Assembly: GCA_900540345.1 (NCBI GenBank)
Contig: UQFK01000015.1
Span: 1 to 13,823, forward strand
DNA: 13,823 nt
DNA from: an uncultured Eggerthella sp.
GTDB taxonomy: Bacteria; Actinomycetota; Coriobacteriia; Coriobacteriales; Eggerthellaceae
Reading direction: 5' to 3'
Notes under the pieces: generated by a model
The model's database searches: none
What the model saw: the letters and a program-made list of their open reading frames with translations, nothing else
What the model was told of the DNA's origin: nothing
Part shown: one piece after another, positions 7,110-13,823 of the stretch
How positions within the stretch are numbered: the stretch's first letter is position 1
Layout: each line of letters begins with the position of its first letter
Program-made: the position numbers and the translations under genes

Positions 7110-9051
7110 GAAGATCACCTTTATCCACTGGTTGTTCTTGATCTTGCTCTTTTGGATAATAGTGACGCAAGAGCTCATAGAGAGCTTCTGCGACGGTTTC
7201 TGGAACAATTTTAGCAGCTTTAAGGTCGTCGAGACTTGCTGCTTTCAACGCTGCAAACGAACCAAAATGCTTCAAGAGCTGTTTCTTACGCTTTTCCCCG
7301 ATGCCAGGTACTTCATCAATGATCGAGGTGGTCATGGCTTTGCGACGTAGTTCACGATGGAAGGTGATCGCAAATCGATGAGCTTCATCGCGAACCTGTT
7401 TGACCAGATAGAGACTGGGTGATCCACTCGGCAGTACGATAGGGCCTGTTTCTTGCCACGGGACAAAGAGCTCCTCATCGCGCTTTGCAAGACCAGCAAC
7501 TGGAATATCATCAGCGCCAAGTTCCTTCAATTGTTCTAGAGCGGCTCTCAACTGCGGTTTTCCACCATCAACAATGATAAGATCAGGTTTTTGCGCAAAT
7601 CGAGAATCTTGCATCTTCTCTGGATTGTAACGACGATCGAAGACTTCGCTCATCATCGCAAAATCATTCGCTTCCTCTGTCTCAAGTCTGATCTTAAAGC
7701 GTCGATATTGACTCTTGTCAGGCTTACCATTCACAAAGACTACCATCGATGCAACCGAATGCTTTCCATGAATAGTTGAGATATCGAAGCATTCGATACG
7801 AAGCGGCGCTCTATCAAGTGCAAGGGCGCTTTCAAGTTGGAGCAAAGCGGCATTGATGCGTTCATCGTCGTAATTGCTGCGCGCTTTATAGCGCATAAGA
7901 ACATGACGAGCATTGGTATTCGCCATCTGAAGCAGCGCTTGACGCTCTCCCCTCTTTGGTATGACGCACGTAACCTTTGCGCCATGAGGACTTGCGAGCT
8001 TTTCAGTAAGCCAAGATTGGATGACAGAGGCGTCTTCAGGGATGTCTTCCATGATGATCTCGTGCGGAATCGATACAGTCTGATCGTAGTAACGCAAAAG
8101 GAACATACGCGAGAGATCCTCGAAGGGAACATCTTTGCCTTTATTGAAGATGAATTCATTTGTATTGACGATCTTGCCATTGCGCACATTCAAAAGAGAG
8201 ATACCAGCGATAGTCTCTTCGCGATAGACACCAATAACGTCCGAATTGAGATTGAGCGATGAAACGACATGCTGTTTGCTCTCAAGCGAATTGATGGTAT
8301 CGATACGGTTCTTGATGCGGGCAGCATGCTCGAAATTCAATTCTTCTATTGCACGTTCAAGATCATCTTCAAGCTCATCAAGAAATTCCTTATGATGACC
8401 CGATAGAAAACGGCTCACTCGTTTGACCAGTTCGCGATAGGATTGAGGATCGATAGCCCCGCAACAGGCACCTGGACCAAGCCCTACATGCGCATCAAAG
8501 CAAGGGCGCTCGACTAATTCAAGATCTTCGTAGGCGCACGATTGAAGCCTTCGGTTCAATCGTCGCCAATCTGCACATGATGAAGCACATATTGGAACGA
8601 TGCGCCGAGCGATGTCAACGAGTTCTCGCGCTGCGCGACTATCTGTATACGGACCAAAGTAGCGCGTTTTTGGCTTATGGGTCTCACGTGTATATTTTAT
8701 AGCTGGAAATACATCACCCTCGGTGAGTGCTATGAAGGGATAACTCTTATCGTCCTTGAAGTCTGCGTTGAAATAAGGTGAGTATTGTTTGATCAGATTC
8801 TTTTCGAGTATGAGGCTTTCATGCTCATTTTCGACAACGATGTACTCGAAGGAGTCGATCTGGGACACCAGAAGCGGGATCTTCTCGCGCGAGTCCTGAT
8901 AATTGACGTATTGTCGCATGCGCGCACGAAGCTGTTTTGCTTTTCCCACATAGATGACCGTGCCATCCTTATCCTTCCAAAGGTAGCAACCTGGCAATGT
9001 CGGAACGGATGCAAGTTGTTGTTTTATTTCTTCAAGCCTTGGGTTTTCCAT
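7102..9051 (-). CDS. uvrC: Excinuclease ABC subunit C
   Basis: UvrC makes both incisions flanking a bulky lesion in nucleotide excision repair, acting with UvrB after UvrA loading. The 649 residues show the full domain order. An N-terminal GIY-YIG nuclease (PGCYLW at 20–25, VIYVGKAKQLRARMRQY at 32–48, Glu83 in LEKNLIK) is followed by a cysteine-rich region (155–197). The UVR helical hairpin that binds UvrB is at about 224–258. The RNase H-like nuclease has Asp423 in ECFDISTIHG, Asp495 in VDGGKPQL and His558 in RDEAHRF. The tandem helix-hairpin-helix is at about 576–612 (DEVPGIGEKRKKQLLKHFG). The ATG at 9051 follows AGGGATCTC. Oddity: relative to E. coli Cys154/166/174/178, the third cluster ligand aligns with Gly192, while extra cysteines occur at 155, 159 and 197. 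It lies 31 bases downstream of the antiporter gene and overlaps rapZ. Confidence 0.98.
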   Translation of the reverse strand: MENPRLEEIKQQLASVPTLPGCYLWKDKDGTVIYVGKAKQLRARMRQYVNYQDSREKIPLLVSQIDSFEYIVVENEHESLILEKNLIKQYSPYFNADFKDDKSYPFIALTEGDVFPAIKYTRETHKPKTRYFGPYTDSRAARELVDIARRIVPICASSCADWRRLNRRLQSCAYEDLELVERPCFDAHVGLGPGACCGAIDPQSYRELVKRVSRFLSGHHKEFLDELEDDLERAIEELNFEHAARIKNRIDTINSLESKQHVVSSLNLNSDVIGVYREETIAGISLLNVRNGKIVNTNEFIFNKGKDVPFEDLSRMFLLRYYDQTVSIPHEIIMEDIPEDASVIQSWLTEKLASPHGAKVTCVIPKRGERQALLQMANTNARHVLMRYKARSNYDDERINAALLQLESALALDRAPLRIECFDISTIHGKHSVASMVVFVNGKPDKSQYRRFKIRLETEEANDFAMMSEVFDRRYNPEKMQDSRFAQKPDLIIVDGGKPQLRAALEQLKELGADDIPVAGLAKRDEELFVPWQETGPIVLPSGSPSLYLVKQVRDEAHRFAITFHRELRRKAMTTSIIDEVPGIGEKRKKQLLKHFGSFAALKAASLDDLKAAKIVPETVAEALYELLRHYYPKEQDQEQPVDKGDLHG

Positions 9052-9082
9052 GAGATCCCTGTTCGAAAAAAAATCAAAGTAC

Positions 9083-11116
9083 TTAGATGTGATCGTCTAG
9101 GTCGATCATCATGAGCGAAACATTATCGCGCATCTCTTTTGCCTGCTGACGCGTGAGATTTCCCGAAGCGTAATAATCCGCAATGACTTCCGACTCGATC
9201 TGAAGACCGAGACGCTGGATCGAATCAACATCGGTCGTTGCCTGCTTGACCGCGCGTTCTGCAGGTCCAACTTGTGAATCGAGCACAGTGAGCATACGTT
9301 CATGAGCTATGAGCAGTTTAGCTACTACTTCACTAGGATAGCGAGGATCATCGACGAGTGAGTGAAGGTAAGTGATCGCTTCTTGTTCGCATATGATACG
9401 GATATTCTTCTGAGCAAGGCTTTCCTCTTTGTCTTCATAACGCAAGAACCCGATCATCCTTGAGCGCAACTGTCGAAAGAAACGAACAATGCTCATAAGC
9501 AACATTTGAAACGATATGAAACGCTGCTTGGTATGCGTGAGCAGATTCTTTTGATGAAGCAGCGATCGCAGATACGCAAAGCCTTCATAGGCATCGACCT
9601 TATGCTGTTCAATAGCCTCGATGAGCGTATTGGCTTGATGGTTGATGACCTGAATGCGCAATTGTACCGAAGATGGATGCTCGAGATCAACCGAATCTCG
9701 TATCGAAGCGATGCGGTTATTGTAAGAAGAGACGACGATCTTAGTCGCATTATCGTTTTCAGGCGTAGTGTCAACGAGCAACCGTTCGATGACCGTTCGA
9801 AGGATCTCAATACGTGTAAGCACGTATTTCTCATTCTCTTTTTCGTCTTCCTCAATATTCTTCGGTGCCAGGATAGGAAGAGCGAAATTTGCAAGGAGCA
9901 ATGTGCATAAGATGACACCAGAAGCCAAGAAAATAATAAGCGATCTTTGTGGAAAGACTGATCCGTCAGAGAGCAGGAAAGGCATCGAGAAGATGATCGA
10001 GAGCGTGATAGCGCCTTTCGGACCACCAACTGTGGTAACCAAAGCATTGAGAACGGTTCGTTTATTGATGTGATCGCGCTTATTCGTCTCAGGATTTCGT
10101 GTAATAAGCAACATGATCAGCGCCCAGATCCAACGTAATATAACGATGAGCAAGGTGATGATTATCACATATCCGATAAGTGCGAAATTATTGATGTAAA
10201 CATCGTTCCATGTTGATTGCGTTGCCATAGGTAGCTGCATACCCAAAAGCACAAAAACAATACCGTTTAACGTGAAGCCGATCACTTTCCAAACACTTGA
10301 AAGCGCGATGTTGAGGCTTGAGCGATAGGGAGAGATCTTGCGTGTGTTATACATTGACCATACGATACCGCAAGCAACCACTGCAAGGATGCCACTGACG
10401 TGGATGATCTCGGAGATAAGAAATGTAACGAAGGGCATGGAGACCTCAAAAAGCACATGGAAGGTGGTGCTATCAAGTCCTAGATCGCGCACTTTTGAGG
10501 AGATGAACAGAAAGATCGCAGCAAGAAGGATGCCAAAAGCAATCCCTCCCAGGAAGCTGACGAAGAATGTTGTTGTGGCATCAGCGAGCGAGAAGGCACC
10601 CGTGACAGCAGCGGCTATAGCGAACTGAAAGGAAACAACACCAGAAGCATCATTGAGCAAGGCCTCGCCTTGCAAGATCGCTCCCTCGCGCTTTCCGAGC
10701 TGAGCCTCTTTGCTCAGCGATTGTACCGCAACCGCATCAGTAGGTCCGAGGGCTGCACCAAGCGCAAAAGCAGCAGCAAGAGGAATAGAAGGGATAAGCC
10801 AGTGAACAGTAAAGCCAACACAAAGGGTGATGACGAGAACGAGCCCGATCGCAAACGACAGTATCGTTACTTTGTTGTCCCAAAGGTTCTTCTTATTTGA
10901 TTCTTTCGCGTCACTAAAGAGTAGTGGAGCAATGAAAAGGATAAGAAAGAGCTCTGGTTCAACATTGATCTCGATCGGAGCTACCGCTAACGCTGCGATA
11001 ACAACGCCGAGACCGATCTGGATGAGCGGTAGGGAGACTTTAGGGACGATTTGATCGAGAATCGAAGAGAGAAGTACTGCAACAGCAAGCAACAGTATTA
11101 ACTCGAATGTTGCCAA
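9083..11116 (-). CDS. CPA1-family Na+/H+ antiporter with long cytoplasmic tail
   Basis: This is probably a Na+(K+)/H+ exchanger of the inner membrane that maintains cytoplasmic pH and ion balance. About the first 415 of 677 residues form 12 or so hydrophobic segments. They include LGPTDAVAVQSL at 123–134, GEALLNDASGVV at 150–161 with the Asn155–Asp156 transport pair, and GGPKGAITL at 364–372, the counterpart of the GxxRGA motif. This is the pattern of the bacterial NhaP/NhaG/YjcE group. Residues 420–677 are charged and helical, with one weakly hydrophobic stretch near 536–548; this cytoplasmic tail may sense pH or ions. The start is a TTG (11116–11114) spaced 7 bases after GAAAGGG; an ATG a few bases up is out of frame and quickly stops. 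It heads the uvrC–rapZ–yvcK–whiA run. Ion specificity cannot be read from sequence. Confidence 0.9.
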   Translation of the reverse strand: MATFELILLLAVAVLLSSILDQIVPKVSLPLIQIGLGVVIAALAVAPIEINVEPELFLILFIAPLLFSDAKESNKKNLWDNKVTILSFAIGLVLVITLCVGFTVHWLIPSIPLAAAFALGAALGPTDAVAVQSLSKEAQLGKREGAILQGEALLNDASGVVSFQFAIAAAVTGAFSLADATTTFFVSFLGGIAFGILLAAIFLFISSKVRDLGLDSTTFHVLFEVSMPFVTFLISEIIHVSGILAVVACGIVWSMYNTRKISPYRSSLNIALSSVWKVIGFTLNGIVFVLLGMQLPMATQSTWNDVYINNFALIGYVIIITLLIVILRWIWALIMLLITRNPETNKRDHINKRTVLNALVTTVGGPKGAITLSIIFSMPFLLSDGSVFPQRSLIIFLASGVILCTLLLANFALPILAPKNIEEDEKENEKYVLTRIEILRTVIERLLVDTTPENDNATKIVVSSYNNRIASIRDSVDLEHPSSVQLRIQVINHQANTLIEAIEQHKVDAYEGFAYLRSLLHQKNLLTHTKQRFISFQMLLMSIVRFFRQLRSRMIGFLRYEDKEESLAQKNIRIICEQEAITYLHSLVDDPRYPSEVVAKLLIAHERMLTVLDSQVGPAERAVKQATTDVDSIQRLGLQIESEVIADYYASGNLTRQQAKEMRDNVSLMMIDLDDHI

Positions 11117-11228
11117 GTCATTTCCCTTTCAGCTCGCTTTCTCTCTCTTTCTATAGTAACGAAACAAGCCTGTGAGCCACCCTTTAGCCCGTTCGCTGCG
11201 CAAGAATCACATGTTTTTTCAGTTCAAC
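11117..11228. other. Gap between antiporter start and tRNA promoter
   Basis: This stretch holds the antiporter leader (minus strand) and the start of the tRNA control region (plus strand). The minus strand has a GAAAGGG ribosome binding site, a purine-rich leader and a -10-like TACTAT (11158–11153), but no good -35 at the right spacing. The antiporter promoter is therefore only a weak guess. No reading frame of interest and no hairpin of note are seen. Confidence 0.4.
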
Positions 11229-11256
11229 TTGCAAGCTCGACATTTTTCTCTATAAT
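11229..11256 (+). promoter_or_regulatory. Promoter of tRNA-His
   Basis: TTGCAA (11229–11234) and a perfect TATAAT (11251–11256) are separated by 16 bases. Transcription would start near 11263, about ten bases before the mature tRNA 5' end. The -35 lies in the 8-base palindrome CTTGCAAG. Confidence 0.75.
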
Positions 11257-11272
11257 ACTTTCTGCGCATATG

Positions 11273-11349
11273 GTGGGTGTGGCCTAGTTGGCTAAGGCGC
11301 CAGATTGTGGCTCTGGAGATCGAGGGTTCAAGTCCCTTCATCCACCCCA
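11273..11349 (+). tRNA. tRNA-His, anticodon GTG
   Basis: It folds as a complete cloverleaf. The acceptor GTGGGTG pairs with CATCCAC, the D stem is GCCT/AGGC, and the anticodon stem is CCAGA/TCTGG around the loop TTGTGGC (anticodon 11307–11309). The T arm is GAGGG-TTCAAGT-CCCTT. C73 is followed by an encoded CCA (11347–11349). G at 11272 faces C73, supplying the extra G-1 that histidyl-tRNA synthetase recognises; the mature RNA therefore probably begins at 11272. Confidence 0.97.
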
Positions 11350-11383
11350 GCGCGCTTTTGAGTTCAGCCGATGGTATTTTTAC

Positions 11384-11412
11384 TTGCACGACATCAGTCG
11401 ATAGCCTAAAAT
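11384..11412 (+). promoter_or_regulatory. Promoter of tRNA-Lys
   Basis: TTGCAC (11384–11389) and TAAAAT (11407–11412) are spaced by exactly 17 bases in the gap between the two tRNAs. The start would be near 11419, about 20 bases before the tRNA. The second tRNA can thus be made independently of the first. Confidence 0.65.
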
Positions 11413-11440
11413 AGCAAAGCGCTGAAATGCGAACATACTT

Positions 11441-11516
11441 GGATCGTTAGCTTAGTTGGTAGAGCAGGGGACTCTTAATCCCAAGGTCCGGGGTTCGAGT
11501 CCCCGACGATCCACCA
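11441..11516 (+). tRNA. tRNA-Lys, anticodon CTT
   Basis: The cloverleaf is clear. Acceptor GGATCGT pairs with ACGATCC, the D arm is GCTT/GAGC, and the anticodon loop is CTCTTAA with CTT at 11474–11476. The T arm is CGGGG-TTCGAGT-CCCCG. Discriminator A is followed by an encoded CCA (11514–11516). The outermost anticodon-stem pair is a G·A mismatch (11467 with 11483); the other four pairs are intact. This tRNA reads AAG codons. Confidence 0.97.
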
Positions 11517-11525
11517 TGAATTCCT

Positions 11526-11555
11526 AGGCTGGTCTCCCCCAGCCTTTTCTTTTTG
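11526..11555 (+). terminator. Intrinsic terminator after tRNA-Lys
   Basis: AGGCTGG (11526–11532) pairs with CCAGCCT (11539–11545) around a 6-base loop and is followed by TTTCTTTTT. This ends plus-strand transcription of the tRNA pair 10 bases after the tRNA-Lys CCA. On the minus strand there is no U tract after the stem, so it should not stop transcripts from the hydrolase gene to the right. Confidence 0.9.
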
Positions 11556-11575
11556 AGATTGATTGGAAAAGAGTG

Positions 11576-12715
11576 TCACACACGCCAGTATTCCAATGCG
11601 CCATCGCAAGCAACACGCCTATTCACTTTGCCAAGATCGTAGAGGTATTCAAGGTAGCTGAAAGCGATCGAGACACGGCGTGTGAGTAAGATAAGAGGCT
11701 GGTCGATCCAGCTCGGTAGATAAGAATAGTACTTTCGTGCAAGCTGTTCGATCGTAAGTGGATCTTCTTCCACCAAGTCGAACATCTTATTGACCGGACG
11801 ATCATAGCTCTCGACGATTTTAGTAAGAAACATATTGATCTGATCGGTGCCGATGAGTTGATCATGATGGCACATATATATCTTCTTAAGATTAAGAGCT
11901 TTAAGATAATCGAAGCTTTCCAGGAAACGTTTTAATAGATGAAGATCAATAAAATACGACATGAGGCCCGGTGCTGTATCTAAGATGTGGTCGCCTGCGA
12001 ACAATATGCCTTCCTCGCGTTCAAGCAACGAAATATGCTCTGGAGTATGACCTGGCGTTTCGAGCACTTCAAAGCGTCGTTTTCCTATTTCTATCGCATC
12101 CCCGTTCTTTACTGTTCGGATGCGGTCTTCGTATCCATCAAAGATACTGTCGCGCTTTAAGAGACGCTCGACATAGAAGCGGAGATCGTCATTGTTTAGT
12201 CGTGCAAGGCCGCTCATCGTAAGATAATCATCGACCATCGTCTCGTTATAATCCACAAGATCGCCCACGTAGATGCGACGAGCTCCCTTGTCGAGGCAGT
12301 AGCGCACGTTGCCATCATGATCGTCGTGAGCATGCGTAAGGAATACCTCAGCATCGCTCCACGCAACATTCGCTTGCTTAAGCGCACCATCAAGAAAATC
12401 AACGCCGCACAGATCGTAGAGTCCTACATCTATGAACAATACCCGATTATCAGGCTCTATCACCGCAAACTCATCAATGCGATCAGCAAAGTAGAAATTA
12501 TCGACGCAAAAACTGCTGTGAAGAATCTTCGGCTCATCTTCCTTGAGAAGAAAAGTGGTATCGAAGTCGACTTCGGGATAGCGAATCAATTGTGCAACAG
12601 GGATTCCATCTGCTGTTTCGTAATTAAAATACGTTGCTCGATCTGGATCGATCTGCCCAAGTGTTTCGAGTGCATCAAATCCGCTCTTCTTTGTGTTATC
12701 AGTATGGATGCCCAT
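11576..12715 (-). CDS. Metallo-beta-lactamase-fold hydrolase with C-terminal winged-helix-like region
   Basis: This is a soluble metal-dependent hydrolase of the glyoxalase II/LACTB2-like branch; the substrate is not known. In 379 residues the metal ligands are His128, His130, Asp132 and His133 (THAHDDHDG), His223 (PGHTPEH), Asp242 (FAGDH) and a His in MCHHDQL (283–284). An intact di-metal site is thus expected. Residues 1–65 form an extension with no recognised motif before the core. Residues ~317–379 (LTIEQLARKYY … YLYDLGKVNRRV) resemble the small winged-helix tail seen in LACTB2-type and related enzymes. There is no signal peptide. The ATG at 12715 follows GGAG at 7 bases. It stands alone, divergent from the lipid kinase, and its 3' end runs toward the tRNA genes without a visible terminator of its own. 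Calling it a glyoxalase, lactonase or nuclease would be a guess. Confidence 0.88.
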   Translation of the reverse strand: MGIHTDNTKKSGFDALETLGQIDPDRATYFNYETADGIPVAQLIRYPEVDFDTTFLLKEDEPKILHSSFCVDNFYFADRIDEFAVIEPDNRVLFIDVGLYDLCGVDFLDGALKQANVAWSDAEVFLTHAHDDHDGNVRYCLDKGARRIYVGDLVDYNETMVDDYLTMSGLARLNNDDLRFYVERLLKRDSIFDGYEDRIRTVKNGDAIEIGKRRFEVLETPGHTPEHISLLEREEGILFAGDHILDTAPGLMSYFIDLHLLKRFLESFDYLKALNLKKIYMCHHDQLIGTDQINMFLTKIVESYDRPVNKMFDLVEEDPLTIEQLARKYYSYLPSWIDQPLILLTRRVSIAFSYLEYLYDLGKVNRRVACDGALEYWRV

Positions 12716-12787
12716 GTAATGCTCCGTATCAGTTCAGTTACCGATGAAGGATCGCAAGAGAATACAACTGACCTCTCACTAATATGA

Positions 12788-12816
12788 ATTGTAACGTAGC
12801 ACTTAGATCTTGTTCA
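12788..12816 (-). promoter_or_regulatory. Candidate promoter of the metallo-hydrolase gene
   Basis: On the minus strand TGAACA (12816–12811) and TACAAT (12793–12788) are separated by 17 bases, matching consensus at four and five of six positions. Transcription would begin near 12781, leaving a leader of about 65 bases. No equally good plus-strand promoter for the divergent kinase was found in the 12716–12861 gap, though AT-rich stretches such as TAATAT (12780–12785) exist. Confidence 0.4.
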
Positions 12817-12861
12817 GCTCAGCAACGAGCCATAAGAGACAGCGCGTTGAGAGGAGCTCTA

Positions 12862-13779
12862 ATGTTTGGAAATACGCTTTTGATCGTTAATCCAACCGCA
12901 CAAAGCGGCAGGGCGCGCAAAGCACTTCGAGAGGTCTCCGAGCTTTTAAGCGAGGCCACTAATACCCTGCAAGGGCACTATTACGAGATCATCGAAACAA
13001 CTTATCCACTTGATGCGGTCATCATTGCTCATGAACTCGGCGATCATTTCGATACCGTCTTCGTGCTTGGTGGAGACGGCGTTGTTCATGAGACAGTGAA
13101 TGGACTTATGCAGCTTGAGGCTGATAAACGCCCAAAGCTTGGTGTGCTACCTGCGGGTCAGGGAAATGATTTTGCGCGTAGCCTTAATTTGCCACTTGAT
13201 CCACTCAAAGCGCTCAAAGATCTTTTGAAGCTTCATGAGAAAACAATCGATATCGGCAAGGTGAACAATTCGTATTTCGCAGAGACGCTCTCGTTTGGCA
13301 TCGATGCTGCGATCGCGCTCGAGACAATGCAACGACGTCACTTGACCAATAAGACTGGAACGATTTTATATCTTGAGAGTGGCTTAAATCAGATCAAGAA
13401 TCACTTGCATGCGATCAAAGCGCACGTTACGATCGATGATACAGAGCTTCCTGATCTTGAATTCTATACATTTGCTGTACAGAACGGACAAACTTATGGC
13501 GGCGGATTCGACATTTGTCCCCAGGCAAACCTGTCCGATGGGCTCTTCGATATTTGCTATGCAACCCCACCCCTTTCCAAGTTCGAAGCAGCCCGCCTGT
13601 TCATGCGCGCAAAAGATGGTAAACACCTTACAGATAAGCATATCCACTTCAAAAAAGGCAGCAAGATAAAGTTGGTATTCTCCGACATCGTCCCTGCCCA
13701 GATCGACGGTGAGCCAATACCTGCCTACGAATACGATATATCGGTCATGCCTCAAGCCTTAAACGTATTGAGTCTTTGA
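12862..13779 (+). CDS. Diacylglycerol kinase family lipid kinase
   Basis: This belongs to the DAGK catalytic-domain family (DgkB, YegS, sphingosine kinase relatives). It probably phosphorylates diacylglycerol or a related lipid at the inner membrane surface and recycles diacylglycerol into phospholipid synthesis. The 305 residues are a normal length. The N-terminal strand LLIVNPTAQSGRA is at 6–18, the nucleotide loop VLGGDGVVHETVNGL at 68–82, GVLPAGQGNDFARSL at 94–108, and the second beta-sandwich domain includes GGGFDICPQANLSDGLFDI (213–231) and AQIDGEP (279–285). The start is the ATG at 12862, with GAGGAG five bases ahead. An in-frame ATG at 12784 would add 26 residues unlike the family. 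Oddity: the common GGDGT is GGDGV and the common GTGNDFA is GQGNDFA. The gene is divergent from the hydrolase and has no visible operon partner before the window ends. Confidence 0.92.
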   Translation: MFGNTLLIVNPTAQSGRARKALREVSELLSEATNTLQGHYYEIIETTYPLDAVIIAHELGDHFDTVFVLGGDGVVHETVNGLMQLEADKRPKLGVLPAGQGNDFARSLNLPLDPLKALKDLLKLHEKTIDIGKVNNSYFAETLSFGIDAAIALETMQRRHLTNKTGTILYLESGLNQIKNHLHAIKAHVTIDDTELPDLEFYTFAVQNGQTYGGGFDICPQANLSDGLFDICYATPPLSKFEAARLFMRAKDGKHLTDKHIHFKKGSKIKLVFSDIVPAQIDGEPIPAYEYDISVMPQALNVLSL

Positions 13780-13823
13780 GCGAAGTGATGACCTCAAGAG
13801 TCTAAAAAGAAACGAGCCTCCGC

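Noticed and set aside
7110..7208. Longer rapZ start with 33 extra residues
   Set aside because: It overlaps uvrC deeply, lacks a ribosome binding site and is unlike the family; the ATG at 7109 has AAAGGTGA upstream.
9060..9082. Run of eight Ts (minus strand) between antiporter and uvrC as a terminator
   Set aside because: No stable stem precedes the T run; only a 4-base complementarity is visible.
11346..11356. Possible terminator right after tRNA-His (GCGCGC then TTTT)
   Set aside because: The palindrome is too short to form a real stem and the T run is only four bases.
12784..12861. Longer lipid-kinase start
   Set aside because: The extra 26 residues have no family counterpart and the ATG at 12862 has a clear GAGGAG.
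1..13823. CRISPR arrays, insertion sequences, toxin–antitoxin or phage genes
   Set aside because: No regularly spaced repeats, transposase motifs, terminal inverted repeats or small paired genes were found; gene spacing is tight and accounted for.

Overview
This 13.8 kb window is a compact bacterial chromosome segment. It most likely comes from an actinobacterium of the class Coriobacteriia (inference). The support is a single-strand block uvrC–rapZ–yvcK–whiA followed by gap–pgk–tpiA, an order typical of Actinomycetota. Moderate GC, short spacers and stop/start overlaps fit a small host-associated genome. I see no phage, transposon, CRISPR or toxin–antitoxin signature. Almost everything is core housekeeping.

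Layout by transcription: nearly all genes are on the minus strand and so run from high to low coordinates. A CPA1-type Na+/H+ antiporter (11116–9083, TTG start) is followed 31 bases later by uvrC (9051–7102), then rapZ (8-base overlap), yvcK (ATGA overlap) and whiA (5-base gap). These five genes look like one operon. A 199-base gap with a candidate extended -10 promoter and a small palindrome precedes gap (3894–2890). A strong intrinsic-terminator-like hairpin lies between gap and pgk, directly against the pgk ribosome binding site. pgk, tpiA and gpmI then follow with spacers of 5–10 bases, and gpmI runs off the left edge. This second block encodes four consecutive enzymes of lower glycolysis and triose interconversion.

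To the right, two plus-strand tRNA genes, tRNA-His(GTG) and tRNA-Lys(CTT), each have their own good promoter. They share a single intrinsic terminator after the second. Beyond them are a minus-strand metallo-beta-lactamase-fold hydrolase with a C-terminal winged-helix-like region (12715–11576) and a divergent plus-strand diacylglycerol-kinase-family lipid kinase (12862–13779).

Functional theme: RapZ (nucleotide-binding regulator linked to amino-sugar metabolism), YvcK (carbon-flux and cell-envelope factor) and WhiA (division/development regulator) sit next to the glycolytic genes. This couples cell-envelope and division control with central carbon flow.

The most noteworthy anomaly is in the first ~255 bases. 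The gpmI frame stays open and well conserved there, but codon choice changes abruptly at the conserved GRYYAMDRD block. This suggests either an assembly chimera or intragenic recombination. Other points worth checking are the gap/pgk hairpin and an altered iron–sulfur cysteine pattern in UvrC. I did not find a convincing new multi-gene system.
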